A stretch of 64,000 bases of DNA from Pseudomonas sichuanensis (GCF_003231305.1 NZ_QKVM01000002.1:144155-208154); one strand, 5' to 3'. Counted from the first letter of the stretch, positions 25,118-35,295 are shown. Notes: generated by a model not told the origin, from the sequence alone. Numbers and translations are program-made.

Positions 25118-26677
25118 TCAATCTGCCGACTTGTTAAGTGAGTAATCACGCAACTTGTTGGCAATCGTCGTATGTGAAACACCCAGTCTTTTACCCAGCG
25201 CCCGGCTACTTGAATATTCACTCATCAAACTTTCAAGTACCGCTTTTTCAAAACGCCCGACAATCTGCGCAAGATCACCGTCCAGCGAAAACTCGCCCAA
25301 CGGCTGGCGCGCACCATAATCCGGCAAACGGATATGTTCGCTCTTCACTACCCCGCCCTCGCACAACGACACAGCCTGGAACAACACGTTCTCCAGTTGC
25401 CGAACGTTGCCCGGCCAATGGTACTGACTGAGCTTGTCCATCGCGGCCGGCGCCAGGCGCGGCATCGGGCAACCAATCTGCCGGCTGGCCTGGTCGAGAA
25501 AGTGCTGCACCAACCCCTCCAACCCATCCATGCACTCGCGCAGCGGCGGGATGTGCAGCGACAGCACGTTGAGCCGATGGTAGAGGTCCTGGCGGAATTC
25601 CCCCCGGGCACACAGCTCGGACAAATCGACCTGGGTGGCACAGATCACCCGCACATCCAGGTAAACCTCCTCATCGCTACCCACCCGGCGGAAGCAACCG
25701 TCCTGCAGGAAGCGCAGCAGCTTCACCTGCAGACGCGGGCTCATCTCCCCTACCCCGTCGAGGAACAAGGTGCCGCCTGCGGTCAGCTCCAGCAGCCCGA
25801 GCTTGCCTTCGGCACGCGCGCCCTCGAACGCCCCCGGCCCGTAACCGAACAGTTCGGTTTCGGCCATCGACTCCGGCAGGCCGGCGCAGTTGAGCGCCAT
25901 CAATGGCGCCTGGCCGCGCGGGCTGGCCAGGTGGCAGGCGCGGGCCAGCAGCTCCTTGCCGGTGCCGGTCTCACCCTCGATCAGCAGCGGCGCATCCAAC
26001 GGCGCCATGCGCCGGGCCTCACGCACCACCGCAGCCATCACTCGCGAGCTCTGGAAGATGCTGTCGAATCCGCGCAGTTCCTGCTTGCGCACGTTGTAGA
26101 TGCGCTCGCCGATGCGGTCGGCGCGGTGCAGGGTCAATACCGCGCCGGCCAACGCCTCGCTTTCGTCGTGCTCCGATTGCAGCGGCGCGATGTCGGCCAG
26201 GAACACGTCACCCTTGACCTTGATGCGCAGGCCATTGATTCGCGACTTGTTGGCGCGCACCAGCTCCGGCAGGTCGAAGTCCTCGACATAGCGTGAAAGC
26301 GGCAGGCCCGGCACCTCATCGACCCGCACCCCGAGCAGCTGCGCCGCGCCACGGTTGGCGGCCACGATGCTGCCGCCCATGTCGATGGACAGCACCGGGA
26401 AGTCCAGCGCCCCGAGCAAGGCATTGAGCTCCATGTGCCGACGCTCGCTGGGCATCAGCCCGACCCGCTTGACCCCGAACACCCCGGCGATCGACTCGAA
26501 CTTCGGCCGCAAGGCCTGGAACTGGATGTTGATCAGGTTCGGGCAGTGCAGGTAGATGGCGTTGCCATGATCACCCCCCACCTCGCCGCGCAGCACGTTG
26601 ATGCCGTACGCCACCAACAGGTTGAGGATGTCGCGCAGGATCCCGATGCGGTTCTGGCAGTGCACTTTGATACGCAT
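25118..26677 (-). CDS. phhR: PhhR, TyrR-like regulator of aromatic amino acid catabolism
   Basis: This 519-residue protein has an N-terminal ACT domain ([18 protein letters not shown]), a PAS domain (about 80-190), a sigma-54-type AAA+ domain (Walker [10 protein letters not shown], Walker [13 protein letters not shown]) and a C-terminal HTH ([19 protein letters not shown]). The sigma-54 contact loop, normally GAFTGA, reads GAFEGA, so it may act at sigma-70 promoters as TyrR does. Aromatic amino acids bind the ACT/AAA+ region. It is divergent from phhABC and is expected to activate that operon. The ATG at 26677 was chosen because the ACT domain starts there. Confidence 0.95.
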   Translation of the reverse strand: MRIKVHCQNRIGILRDILNLLVAYGINVLRGEVGGDHGNAIYLHCPNLINIQFQALRPKFESIAGVFGVKRVGLMPSERRHMELNALLGALDFPVLSIDMGGSIVAANRGAAQLLGVRVDEVPGLPLSRYVEDFDLPELVRANKSRINGLRIKVKGDVFLADIAPLQSEHDESEALAGAVLTLHRADRIGERIYNVRKQELRGFDSIFQSSRVMAAVVREARRMAPLDAPLLIEGETGTGKELLARACHLASPRGQAPLMALNCAGLPESMAETELFGYGPGAFEGARAEGKLGLLELTAGGTLFLDGVGEMSPRLQVKLLRFLQDGCFRRVGSDEEVYLDVRVICATQVDLSELCARGEFRQDLYHRLNVLSLHIPPLRECMDGLEGLVQHFLDQASRQIGCPMPRLAPAAMDKLSQYHWPGNVRQLENVLFQAVSLCEGGVVKSEHIRLPDYGARQPLGEFSLDGDLAQIVGRFEKAVLESLMSEYSSSRALGKRLGVSHTTIANKLRDYSLNKSAD

Positions 26678-26794
26678 GAAAGCTCTCGAAGCGGCCGAAG
26701 TTTTTCTTCGGCACGCGGAAAAGTCGTAAAGATAAGCTGACAAAATCCACGGAATAGCCAGCTCGATGTCCGTGATTTTCCGGGATGACAGGGC

Positions 26795-26818
26795 TTTTGT
26801 AAAATTATCGTTACAAAA
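26795..26818. promoter_or_regulatory. PhhR/TyrR box upstream of phhA
   Basis: TTTTGTAA, spacer AATTATCG, TTACAAAA is a perfect palindrome, and it includes the TyrR-like TGTAA-N8-TTACA pattern. It lies 116 bp upstream of phhA in the divergent phhR-phhA region and is the only such site there. Confidence 0.75.
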
Positions 26819-26933
26819 TCCAACCCAGCAGACGCCCGATAGCGGCCCGCGACCCCGTGCAAAGCGGCGGATGTAGGGATATTCCTAATGCATGTCCTGC
26901 ACATAACAAGAAAGCCCTCACCAGGAGCGCCAC

Positions 26934-27722
26934 ATGAAACAGACGCACTACGTGGCCCGCGAGCCCGATGCGCAAGGTTTTATCGACTACCCGCAGCAAG
27001 AGCACGCGGTGTGGAACACCCTGATTACCCGCCAGCTGAAAGTCATCGAAGGCCGGGCCTGCCAGGAATACCTGGACGGCATCGAGCAGCTCAAGCTGCC
27101 CCATGACCGCATCCCGCAGCTGGGCGAAGTCAACAAGGTGCTCGGCGCCACCACCGGCTGGCAGGTTGCCCGCGTGCCGGCACTGATCCCCTTCCAGACC
27201 TTCTTCGAACTGCTGGCCAGCAAGCGCTTCCCGGTCGCCACCTTCATCCGCACCCCGGAAGAACTCGACTATCTGCAAGAGCCCGACATCTTCCACGAGA
27301 TCTTCGGCCACTGCCCGCTGCTGACCAACCCGTTCTTCGCCGAGTTCACCCACACCTACGGCAAGCTGGGCCTGGCGGCCACCAAGGAACAGCGCGTTTA
27401 CCTGGCGCGCCTCTACTGGATGACCATCGAATTCGGCCTGATGGAAACCCCGCAAGGTCGCAAGATCTACGGCGGCGGCATCCTCTCCTCGCCGAAAGAG
27501 ACCGTCTACAGCCTGTCCGGCGAACCCGAGCACCAGGCCTTCGACCCGATCGAAGCCATGCGCACGCCGTACCGCATCGACATCCTGCAGCCCCTGTACT
27601 TCGTCCTGCCGAACATGAAGCGCCTGTTCGACCTGGCCCACGAAGACATCATGGCCATGGTCCACCAGGCCATGCAGCTGGGCTTGCACGCACCGAAGTT
27701 TCCACCCAAGGTCGCCGCCTGA
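26934..27722 (+). CDS. phhA: Phenylalanine 4-monooxygenase PhhA
   Basis: This is a 262-residue bacterial aromatic amino acid hydroxylase without the regulatory domain of the animal enzymes. Iron ligands lie in DIFHEIFGHCP (two His) and in the YWMTIEFGL segment (Glu). It hydroxylates phenylalanine to tyrosine with O2 and tetrahydropterin. An AGGAG site sits 7 bp before the ATG. It leads the phhABC operon. Confidence 0.97.
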   Translation: MKQTHYVAREPDAQGFIDYPQQEHAVWNTLITRQLKVIEGRACQEYLDGIEQLKLPHDRIPQLGEVNKVLGATTGWQVARVPALIPFQTFFELLASKRFPVATFIRTPEELDYLQEPDIFHEIFGHCPLLTNPFFAEFTHTYGKLGLAATKEQRVYLARLYWMTIEFGLMETPQGRKIYGGGILSSPKETVYSLSGEPEHQAFDPIEAMRTPYRIDILQPLYFVLPNMKRLFDLAHEDIMAMVHQAMQLGLHAPKFPPKVAA

Positions 27723-27764
27723 GCCACCTTCGTCGATAACAACTCAAAACGGAAAATACTCACC

Positions 27765-28121
27765 ATGAATGCCTTGAACCAAGCCCACTGCGAAGCCTGC
27801 CGCGCCGATGCTCCGAAAGTCTCCGACGAAGAACTGGCGGTGCTGATCCGCGAGATTCCGGACTGGAACATCGAAGTGCGTGACGGCCACATGGAGCTCG
27901 AGCGCGTCTTCCTGTTCAAGAACTTCAAGCACGCCCTGGCCTTCACCAACGCCGTGGGTGAAATCGCCGAAGCCGAAGGCCACCACCCTGGCCTGATGAC
28001 CGAGTGGGGCAAGGTCACCGTGACCTGGTGGAGCCACTCGATCAAAGGCCTGCACCGCAACGACTTCATCATGTGCGCCCGCACCGACAAGGTCGCCGAG
28101 ACCGCCGAAGGGCGCAAGTGA
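27765..28121 (+). CDS. phhB: Pterin-4a-carbinolamine dehydratase PhhB
   Basis: This 118-residue protein carries the dehydratase core [20 protein letters not shown] and a C-terminal helix. It dehydrates the 4a-carbinolamine made by PhhA so that the pterin can be recycled. It lies 42 bp after phhA, and its TGA overlaps the next ATG by one base. Confidence 0.96.
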   Translation: MNALNQAHCEACRADAPKVSDEELAVLIREIPDWNIEVRDGHMELERVFLFKNFKHALAFTNAVGEIAEAEGHHPGLMTEWGKVTVTWWSHSIKGLHRNDFIMCARTDKVAETAEGRK

Positions 28122-29314
28122 TGCACTTCGCGGCGATCGGACGGGTCCCTGGCGACCCGATCCTCGGGCTGATGGAGGCCTACGCGCGCGATAGCAATCC
28201 GGCCAAGTTCGACCTGGGTGTCGGCGTGTTCAAGGACGCCCAGGGCCTGACGCCGATCCCTTCGGCGGTCAAGCAGGCCGAACAGCGCCTGATCGCCCAG
28301 CAAGCCAGCAAAAGCTACATCGGCGGCCACGGCGACGCAGCCTTTGGCCGCTTGATCAGCGAACTGGTGCTGGGCAGCGCTTCACCGCTGCTGGCCAGCC
28401 AGCGTGCCGGCGCCACCCAAACCCCGGGCGGCACCGGCGCCCTGCGCCTGGCGGCGGAGTTCATCGCCCACTGCCTGCCGGGCCGCGGCCTGTGGCTGAG
28501 CGACCCGACCTGGCCGATCCACGAGACGATCTTCGCCGGTGCCGGCTTGAAGGTGTCGCACTACCCCTACGTGGACAGCGACAACCGCCTGGACGTCGCT
28601 GGCATGCTCGCCGTGCTGGAACAAGCCCCCGAAGGCGACGTGGTGCTGTTGCACGCCTGCTGCCACAACCCCACCGGTTTCGACCTGAGCCAGGACGACT
28701 GGCGTGCGGTGCTCGATATCGTCAAGCGGCGCAACCTGCTGCCGCTGATCGATTTCGCCTACCAGGGTTTCGGCGATGGCCTGGAGCAAGACGCATGGGC
28801 CGTGCGCCTGTTCGCCGCCGAGCTGCCGGAACTGCTGATCACCAGCTCCTGCTCGAAGAACTTCGGCCTGTACCGCGACCGCACCGGCGCCCTGCTGGTG
28901 TGCAGCCACGACGCCGAGAAACTGCAGGACGTGCGCAGCCAACTGGCGCTGCTCGCCCGCAACCTGTGGTCGACGCCGCCGGACCATGGCGCCGCCGTGG
29001 TGGCCGAGATTCTCGGCGATCCGGCACTCAAGGCACTGTGGGTCGAAGAAGTCGAGGCCATGCGCCAGCGCATCGCCGAGCTTCGTGAGGGCCTGGTGCA
29101 GGCTCTTGCGCCACACGGCCTGGCCGAGCGCTTCGCGCACATTGCCGAGCAACGCGGGATGTTCTCGTATACCGGGCTGACTCCAGAGCAGGTGCGCCTG
29201 CTGCGAGAAAAGCACAGCGTGTACATGGTCGGCACCGGCCGGGCGAACATCGCCGGCGCCGACGCCAAGCGCCTTGAGCAACTGGCTGCTGCCATCGCCG
29301 ACGTCTGCCGCTGA
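28121..29314 (+). CDS. phhC: Aromatic amino acid aminotransferase PhhC
   Basis: This 397-residue class I aminotransferase starts [17 protein letters not shown]. The PLP lysine lies in SSCSKNFGLYRDR; HACCHNPTGFD (Asn) and TGRANIAG (Arg) match the tyrosine/aspartate aminotransferase group. It transaminates tyrosine/phenylalanine to the 2-oxo acids that enter the homogentisate route. It is coupled to phhB by a TGATG overlap. Confidence 0.95.
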   Translation: MHFAAIGRVPGDPILGLMEAYARDSNPAKFDLGVGVFKDAQGLTPIPSAVKQAEQRLIAQQASKSYIGGHGDAAFGRLISELVLGSASPLLASQRAGATQTPGGTGALRLAAEFIAHCLPGRGLWLSDPTWPIHETIFAGAGLKVSHYPYVDSDNRLDVAGMLAVLEQAPEGDVVLLHACCHNPTGFDLSQDDWRAVLDIVKRRNLLPLIDFAYQGFGDGLEQDAWAVRLFAAELPELLITSSCSKNFGLYRDRTGALLVCSHDAEKLQDVRSQLALLARNLWSTPPDHGAAVVAEILGDPALKALWVEEVEAMRQRIAELREGLVQALAPHGLAERFAHIAEQRGMFSYTGLTPEQVRLLREKHSVYMVGTGRANIAGADAKRLEQLAAAIADVCR

Positions 29315-29327
29315 TATCGCAATACCT

Positions 29328-29410
29328 GTGGGAGCGGCTTTAGCCGCGAAGCAAGCGACGCGGTGCCTGGCACCGGCTACGCCGGTGTTCGCGGCTAAAG
29401 CCGCTCCCAC
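29328..29410. repeat. REP-like pair, GCGGCTTTAGCCGCG type
   Basis: Inverted arms GTGGGAGC plus GGCTTTAGCC flank an inner hairpin (CACCGGCTACGCCGGTG). The core differs from the other families while the outer GTGGGAGC is shared. It follows phhC. Confidence 0.85.
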
Positions 29411-29434
29411 ATGGACCGCGCCAGTCTCATACCT

Positions 29435-29460
29435 GTGGGAGCTGGCTTGCCAGCGATGAA
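29435..29460. repeat. Single REP-like arm, GCTGGCTTGCCAGC type
   Basis: GTGGGA followed by GCTGGCTTGCCAGCGATG: a solitary copy 25 bp after the previous pair. The same arm type forms full pairs at 35302 and 50854. The remaining 29461-29668 shows no other feature. Confidence 0.75.
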
Positions 29461-29668
29461 GCCAGCACAGGCAATACAAGACAGTTGCTCCCACAGCCTT
29501 TTCGGTGCCCTGACACCGCCGGCGGTGCGCTGATCGCCCGCAAAAACCGACCCACGGGGCGGAAAAATCTCAAACTGTCATCCTCACTGCTGTATCCTGC
29601 CCCTGCTTTTCGAAGCCACACACGCGCCACGCGCAGTCTTTTCACTCACACTTGCGAGGAACGACGAG

Positions 29669-29797
29669 ATGCATGAAATCCCGAATCTTCCCTTCCCAAG
29701 CCTGAACCCCGAAGAGCAATCCGTTGCCGCCCACGCCGAACCGACGCCTGCCGTCGAACCGCACGGTGACGATCAATCCAGCGCTGACCAGGAATAA
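29669..29797 (+). CDS. Possible 42-residue acidic small protein
   Basis: An ATG preceded by GCGAGGAA at 8 bp opens a frame of 42 codons (MHEIPNLPFPSLNPEEQS...). It is acidic and rich in Pro, Glu and Ala, with no membrane segment. The strong ribosome site and codon choice typical of the neighbourhood favour a real gene; no family was recognised. It lies 98 bp upstream of the MFS gene and may share its transcript. Confidence 0.5.
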   Translation: MHEIPNLPFPSLNPEEQSVAAHAEPTPAVEPHGDDQSSADQE

Positions 29798-29895
29798 CCG
29801 CGCAGACCCCGACAGTGTGAAAACGGCTGGCCTGTGGGAAACTCCCCGCCATCGCGTTTTCACACCGTCCAGAACCTCTACACACCGAAGGCCCC

Positions 29896-31083
29896 ATGCC
29901 CGATTCACCGCGCCCCCTTGCGGTCACCCTGCAAGTCGTCTCGATCGTCCTCTTCACCTTCATCGGCTACCTGAACATCGGCATCCCCCTTGCCGTGTTG
30001 CCGGGCTATGTGCACAACCAGCTGGGTTTCAGCGCCGTCATCGCCGGCCTGGTGATCAGTGTGCAGTACCTGGCCACCCTGCTCAGCCGCCCCACCGCCA
30101 GCCGCATCATCGACAACCTCGGCAGCAAGAAGGCCGTGATGTGGGGCCTGGCCGGCTGCGGCCTGAGCGGCGTGTTCATGCTCGCCTGCCACTTCCTCAC
30201 GCCCTGGCCCTGGCTGAGCCTGGCCTGCCTGCTGATCGGCCGCCTGGTACTGGGCAGCGCGGAAAGCCTGGTGGGCTCGGGTTCGATTGGCTGGGGCATC
30301 GGCCGGGTCGGCGCAGGCAACACCGCCAAGGTGATCTCCTGGAACGGCATCGCCAGCTATGGCGCACTGGCCATCGGCGCGCCGCTCGGGGTGCTGATGG
30401 TCAAGCACCTTGGGCTGTGGAGCATGGGCGCGAGCATCATCCTGCTGGGCGTGCTCGGCCTGCTGCTGGCCTGGCCCAAACGCGCGGCGCCTGTGGTCAG
30501 CGGGGTGCGCCTGCCCTTCCTGCAAGTACTGGGCAAGGTGTTCCCCCATGGCTCGGGGCTGGCCCTGGGCTCGATCGGCTTCGGCACCATCGCCACCTTC
30601 ATTACCCTGTACTACGCCAGCCGCGACTGGCCCAACGCGGCGCTGACCCTGAGCCTGTTCGGCGCCAGCTTCATCAGTGCGCGGCTGCTGTTCGGCAACC
30701 TGATCAACCGGCTGGGCGGTTTTCGCGTGGCAATCGTTTGCTTGTCGGTGGAGACCCTGGGGTTGCTGATGCTGTGGCTGGCACCGAGCGCCGAGATGGC
30801 CCTGCCCGGTGCGGCGCTCAGTGGTTTCGGCTTCTCGCTGGTGTTCCCGGCACTGGGCGTCGAGGCGGTGAACCAGGTGTCGGCGGCCAACCGCGGCGCA
30901 GCGGTGGGGGCTTACTCGCTGTTCATCGACCTGTCGCTGGGGATTACCGGGCCGCTGGTGGGCGCGGTGGCGGCGGGGTTCGGCTTTGCCTCGATGTTCC
31001 TGTTTGCGGCAGGGGCTTCGGCGTGCGGACTGGTATTGAGCCTGTATCTGTACCGCCAGGCGCGGCGGCTGCGTCCGGCCTGA
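29896..31083 (+). CDS. MFS transporter (YhhS/YfcJ-like)
   Basis: This 395-residue protein has twelve predicted membrane helices. The loop 2-3 motif of the major facilitator family appears as [12 protein letters not shown]. It resembles the arabinose-efflux/YhhS group; substrates are unknown. Expected in the inner membrane as a proton-driven exporter. The start [12 protein letters not shown] follows a GAAGGCCCC stretch. Confidence 0.88.
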   Translation: MPDSPRPLAVTLQVVSIVLFTFIGYLNIGIPLAVLPGYVHNQLGFSAVIAGLVISVQYLATLLSRPTASRIIDNLGSKKAVMWGLAGCGLSGVFMLACHFLTPWPWLSLACLLIGRLVLGSAESLVGSGSIGWGIGRVGAGNTAKVISWNGIASYGALAIGAPLGVLMVKHLGLWSMGASIILLGVLGLLLAWPKRAAPVVSGVRLPFLQVLGKVFPHGSGLALGSIGFGTIATFITLYYASRDWPNAALTLSLFGASFISARLLFGNLINRLGGFRVAIVCLSVETLGLLMLWLAPSAEMALPGAALSGFGFSLVFPALGVEAVNQVSAANRGAAVGAYSLFIDLSLGITGPLVGAVAAGFGFASMFLFAAGASACGLVLSLYLYRQARRLRPA

Positions 31084-31087
31084 AAGC

Positions 31088-31151
31088 ATCGCGGGGCAAG
31101 CCCGCTCCCACGCGACCGATGATGTCCGTGGGAGCGGGCTTGCCCCGCGAT
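31088..31151. repeat. REP pair, GCGGGCTTGCCCCGC type
   Basis: Inverted arms occupy the 79-bp gap between the convergent MFS gene and the dehydrogenase gene. Confidence 0.9.
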
Positions 31152-31162
31152 GGCCTTGACAG

Positions 31163-34100
31163 TCAGCGCTGCGCGAACTGCAGCACCACCTCCAGCGGAT
31201 GGCGCAGCTGCTTCTCGGTCATGCGCTTGACCTGGCTGCGGCACGAATAACCGGTCGCCAGCGCCTCGCCGTCCTTGTCCAGCTTGGTCGCCCAGGACTG
31301 CTCGAAGATGGTCTTCGAGGTTTCCTGGTTGCGCGCCTCATGCCCATAGGTACCGGACATGCCACAGCACCCCGTGGCCTCGGTGACCAGCTTCAGGCCC
31401 ATACGCGCGAACACCTGCTCCCACTGTTTGGTACTGGCCGGCACATTGGTCTTCTCGGTGCAGTGGGCCATCAGGCGGTAGCTGCCAGCCTTGGCCGGCG
31501 CCTGCTCGGGCAGCACGTCCATCAGCCACTCCTGGGGCAGCAGCACTTGCGGGCAGCCCTCCAGGCCTTCGACCTTCTGGTACTCCTGGCGATACACCAG
31601 GGTCATCGCCGGGTCCAGCCCCACCAGCGGCACACCGCAGTCGGCCAGGGCCTTGAGCTGGGTACCGTTGCGGATGGCCGCCTTGGCGAAGGCGCCGAGG
31701 AACCCCTGCACATGCAGGGGCTTGCCGTTGGCACTGTAGGGCGCGAGAAACACCTTGTGCCCCAGGCGATGGGCCAGCTCGATGAACGAGGCCAGCAACG
31801 GCGTCTCGAAGTAACGGGTAAAGGCATCCTGCACCAGCACGATGCTGCGCTCGCGCTGGGCCGGGGTCAGCTCGCGCAGGGCCGGCACGCTGGCCACCTG
31901 CACGCGGCAGCGGGTCAGGGTGGCCTGGAAGTTGAAGCGGCTGATCAGCGGGCTGTCGACCATGCCGACCTGGTCCGCCAGCAGCTTGCTCACCCACTTC
32001 GAGCCCATCACCGCGTTGTACAGGCCTGGAGCGTGGGCCAGGTACGGAATGCTGAACTCCAGCGAACCGATCAGGTAATCGCGCAGCGGGCGCTGGTAGC
32101 GGCCGTGGTACAGCTCAAGGAAGCGCGAGCGGAAGTCCGGCACGTTGACCTTGATCGGGCACTGCCCCGCGCAGGACTTGCACGCCAGGCAGCCGGCCAT
32201 GGCGTCGTACACCTCGTGGGAGAAGTCCTGCTGCCCCTGCTGTTGCGCACGGCGGTTACGCAGCCGCGCTGGCAGCCCCTTGAGCCACGAGGCCTTGCGC
32301 TGGGCGGCGGCCAGCACGTCGATGTTGGCCTCGCCCTGCAGGCGCAGCCATTCTCGGATCAGCGAAGCGCGGCCCTTGGGCGAGTGCTGGCGTTCGCGGG
32401 TGGCCTTCCACGACGGGCACATGGCGTCGTTGGGGTCGTAGTTGTAGCAGGCACCGTTGCCGTTGCAGTGCACGGCGCTGCCGAAGCTCTGCCAGACGCG
32501 CTCGTCAATGCTGCGGTCGAGGTCGCCGCGCAGGGTCACGCCATCCACCGGGGTCAGGCCTTCGACGCTGTCCGGCGGGGTGCAGATCTTGCCCGGATTG
32601 AGCTGGTTGTGCGGGTCGAACGCGCCCTTGAGGCGCTGCAGCGCCGGGTACAGTTCACCGAAATACTCCGGCACGTACTCCGAGCGCAGGCCCTTGCCGT
32701 GCTCGCCCCACAGCAGGCCGCCATAGCTTTTGGTCAGTGCCGCCACGGCATCGGAGATCGGCTTGACCAGTGCGGCCTGGGCCGGGTCTTTCATGTCCAG
32801 CGCCGGGCGCACGTGCAACACGCCGGCATCGACATGGCCGAACATGCCGTAGGCCAGGCCATAGCCATCCAGCAGCGCGCGGAAGTCGGCAATGTAATCG
32901 GCCAACTGCTCCGGGGGCACGGCCGTGTCCTCGACGAACGGCTGCGGGCGCACTTCGCCCTCGACGTTACCCAGCAGCCCCACCGAGCGCTTGCGCATCA
33001 CATAAACGCGGGTCACCGCCTCGGCGCCTTCGGCCAAGGTGTGGCCCAGGCGCTCGACACCCTTGTCGGCCTGCAAGTGCGCGACGAAGGCCTGGACCCG
33101 GGCATTGACCTCGTCCGGCTCGTCACCGCAGAACTCCACCAGGTTGATGCCAAGGGTCGGGCGCTCGGGGTCGGCCGGGAAGTATTCGGCGACGCTGTGC
33201 CAGACGATGTCCTTCATCGCCAGCATCAGCACCTTGGAATCGACGGTCTCGATCGACAGCGGCTTGTGCGCCATCAAGGCATTGGCGTCGCGCAGGGCGT
33301 CCATGAAGCTGGTGTAGCGCACGTTGACCAGCACGGCGTACTTGGGGATCGGCAGCACATTGAGCTTGGCTTCGACCACATAGCCCAGCGAACCCTCGGC
33401 ACCGCACAGCACGCTGTTGAGGTTGAAGCGGCCCTGTTCGTCGCGCAGGTGCGCCAGGTCGTAGCCGGTCAGGCAGCGGTTGAGCTTGGGGAAGGTGCTT
33501 TCGATCAGCTCGCCCTGGGTTTCCTGGATCTCGCGGGCCATACGGTACACCTCGCCCACCCGGCCGCCGGCGGCGCAGGCTTGCTCCAGCGCGGCATCGT
33601 CGATCGGCAGGCTGTGCAGGCGCTCGCCACCGAGCAGCACGCTGTGCAGTTCGAGCACGTGGTCACGGGTCTTGCCGTAGGTGCAGCTGCCCTGGCCGCT
33701 GGCATCGGTGTTGATCATGCCGCCCACGGTGGCGCGGTTGGAGGTGGACAGCTCGGGGGCGAAGAACAGCCCGTGGGGCTTGAGCGCAGCGTTTAGCTGG
33801 TCCTTGACCGTGCCGGCCTGCACCCGCACCCAGCGCTCCTCGACGTTGATTTCGAGGATCTTGTTCATGTGCCGCGACAGGTCGACGACGATACCGTCGG
33901 TCAGCGACTGGCCGTTGGTGCCGGTACCGCCACCGCGCGGGGTGAGCTTGATCGCATGAAAGCGCGGTTCGGCCATCAGCGTGGCGACCCGCGCCACGTC
34001 GTCGGCGTCCAGCGGGAACACCGCCGCCTGGGGCAGGCGCTGGTAGATCGAGTTGTCGGTGGCCAGCACGGTACGGGTGCCGTAGTCGGCGCTGATCTGG

Positions 34101-34183
34101 CCACGGAAGCCGCTGTTTTTCAGGGCTTCGAGGAATTCGGGGTAGTTGGCGGCAGGCGCACGGGGCAGCAACTGGGCGATCAT
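31163..34183 (-). CDS. ydiJ: FAD/4Fe-4S oxidoreductase of the YdiJ (D-2-hydroxyglutarate dehydrogenase-like) type
   Basis: This 1006-residue fusion has an N-terminal PCMH-type FAD domain (TPRGGGTGTNGQSLTDG; GLFFAPELSTSNRATVGGMI), an FAD-oxidase C domain, a ferredoxin-like cluster segment CLACKSCAGQCP and a C-terminal cysteine-rich domain ending in TGCCGMSGTYGHE. It oxidises a D-2-hydroxy acid and passes electrons to the respiratory chain; E. coli-type homologues act on D-2-hydroxyglutarate, but the substrate here is inferred. The ATG at 34183 was chosen over a GTG 33 bp upstream. It is divergent from a LysR gene that may control it. Confidence 0.85.
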   Translation of the reverse strand: MIAQLLPRAPAANYPEFLEALKNSGFRGQISADYGTRTVLATDNSIYQRLPQAAVFPLDADDVARVATLMAEPRFHAIKLTPRGGGTGTNGQSLTDGIVVDLSRHMNKILEINVEERWVRVQAGTVKDQLNAALKPHGLFFAPELSTSNRATVGGMINTDASGQGSCTYGKTRDHVLELHSVLLGGERLHSLPIDDAALEQACAAGGRVGEVYRMAREIQETQGELIESTFPKLNRCLTGYDLAHLRDEQGRFNLNSVLCGAEGSLGYVVEAKLNVLPIPKYAVLVNVRYTSFMDALRDANALMAHKPLSIETVDSKVLMLAMKDIVWHSVAEYFPADPERPTLGINLVEFCGDEPDEVNARVQAFVAHLQADKGVERLGHTLAEGAEAVTRVYVMRKRSVGLLGNVEGEVRPQPFVEDTAVPPEQLADYIADFRALLDGYGLAYGMFGHVDAGVLHVRPALDMKDPAQAALVKPISDAVAALTKSYGGLLWGEHGKGLRSEYVPEYFGELYPALQRLKGAFDPHNQLNPGKICTPPDSVEGLTPVDGVTLRGDLDRSIDERVWQSFGSAVHCNGNGACYNYDPNDAMCPSWKATRERQHSPKGRASLIREWLRLQGEANIDVLAAAQRKASWLKGLPARLRNRRAQQQGQQDFSHEVYDAMAGCLACKSCAGQCPIKVNVPDFRSRFLELYHGRYQRPLRDYLIGSLEFSIPYLAHAPGLYNAVMGSKWVSKLLADQVGMVDSPLISRFNFQATLTRCRVQVASVPALRELTPAQRERSIVLVQDAFTRYFETPLLASFIELAHRLGHKVFLAPYSANGKPLHVQGFLGAFAKAAIRNGTQLKALADCGVPLVGLDPAMTLVYRQEYQKVEGLEGCPQVLLPQEWLMDVLPEQAPAKAGSYRLMAHCTEKTNVPASTKQWEQVFARMGLKLVTEATGCCGMSGTYGHEARNQETSKTIFEQSWATKLDKDGEALATGYSCRSQVKRMTEKQLRHPLEVVLQFAQR

Positions 34184-34263
34184 CGTTGGATGGCCTCTTG
34201 ATATGGGCTTGTTCACGGTTTCAGGCGCGACGCAGTTGTCATCGGGGGAGCAGGCTTGAAGCC

Positions 34264-34287
34264 ATCGCGGGGCAAGCCCGCTCCCAC
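34264..34287. repeat. Single REP arm, GCGGGGCAAGCCCGC type
   Basis: A solitary arm without an inverted partner, in the 230-bp divergent gap between ydiJ and the LysR gene. Confidence 0.8.
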
Positions 34288-34413
34288 GAATATGAGCGTT
34301 TCCTGTTCATCCGGCATGAATGCAACTCAAGCGGATGACGAATGTGCCAATGTTCCTGTAGTTTCGCGCCAAGGGCAAACGGATATTCCTGCCGCTATCA
34401 ATGAGTTTTATGA

Positions 34414-35295
34414 ATGAATTACCGCCACCTCACGCCATCGATGTCGCTGCTGCTGGCATTCGAGGCCGCCGCCCGGCATGAAAGCTACACCCGCGCCGCC
34501 GCGGAGCTTTCGCTTACGCAAAGCGCGGTGAGCCGCCAGGTGCAGGCACTGGAGCAGCAACTGGGGCTTACCCTGTTCCGCCGCGAGGGGCGCCAGGTGC
34601 AACTGACCGACGTTGGCCGCCTGTACCAGCGCGAGCTGAGCGAGGCGCTGGGGCGCATCCGCAGTGCCACCTTGCAGGCGCTGGCCTATCAGTCCGGGGT
34701 CGGCACCCTGCGCCTGGCCACCCTGCCGACCTTCGGCTCGAAATGGCTGCTGCCGCGCCTGCATGCCTTCTACAGCGCCCACCCGGGGATGTTGGTGCAT
34801 ATTCATTCACGTATCGAAGCGATCAATTTCGACGCCAGCGAGATCGACGCGGCCATCGGCGTGGCCAGCCACGACCTGCCGGGGCTGATCTGCCATCGCC
34901 TGCATGCCGAGGAACTGGTGGTGATCCTGCCGCCCGAGGCCGCCGGCGACGACGACTGGAGCCCGACGCGTATCAGCGGGCAAGTGCTGCTGAATGTCGC
35001 CAACAATCCACATGCCTGGGGCGAATGGTTCTCCTATCACGCCCTGCCCCACCGCGCGATGCGCCTGGGGCCTAGCTTCGAGCTGACCTCGCACCTGATC
35101 CAGGCCGTGCGCGCCGGCATCGGCATCGGCCTGGTGCCACGCATTCTGGTGCAGGAAGAACTGGCCAATGGAGAACTGTTCAGCCCTGGAGAGCCATTTG
35201 CCAGCCAGCGCAGTTACTACCTGATCTATCCGCCGAGGAATGAGGCGTTGCCTTCGTTGCGGGCGTTCCGCAGTTGGCTGCTCGAACAGATCTGA
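34414..35295 (+). CDS. LysR-family regulator (GcvA-like)
   Basis: This 293-residue protein has an N-terminal winged HTH (FEAAARHESYTRAAAELSLTQSAVSRQV) and a substrate-binding domain. Motifs such as LPTFGSKWLLPRL and the C-terminal GIGLVPRIL are those of the GcvA/AmpR branch. It is divergent from ydiJ across 230 bp, so it probably senses a hydroxy acid and controls that gene; this is inference. The ATG at 34414 follows a weak site. Confidence 0.9.
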   Translation: MNYRHLTPSMSLLLAFEAAARHESYTRAAAELSLTQSAVSRQVQALEQQLGLTLFRREGRQVQLTDVGRLYQRELSEALGRIRSATLQALAYQSGVGTLRLATLPTFGSKWLLPRLHAFYSAHPGMLVHIHSRIEAINFDASEIDAAIGVASHDLPGLICHRLHAEELVVILPPEAAGDDDWSPTRISGQVLLNVANNPHAWGEWFSYHALPHRAMRLGPSFELTSHLIQAVRAGIGIGLVPRILVQEELANGELFSPGEPFASQRSYYLIYPPRNEALPSLRAFRSWLLEQI

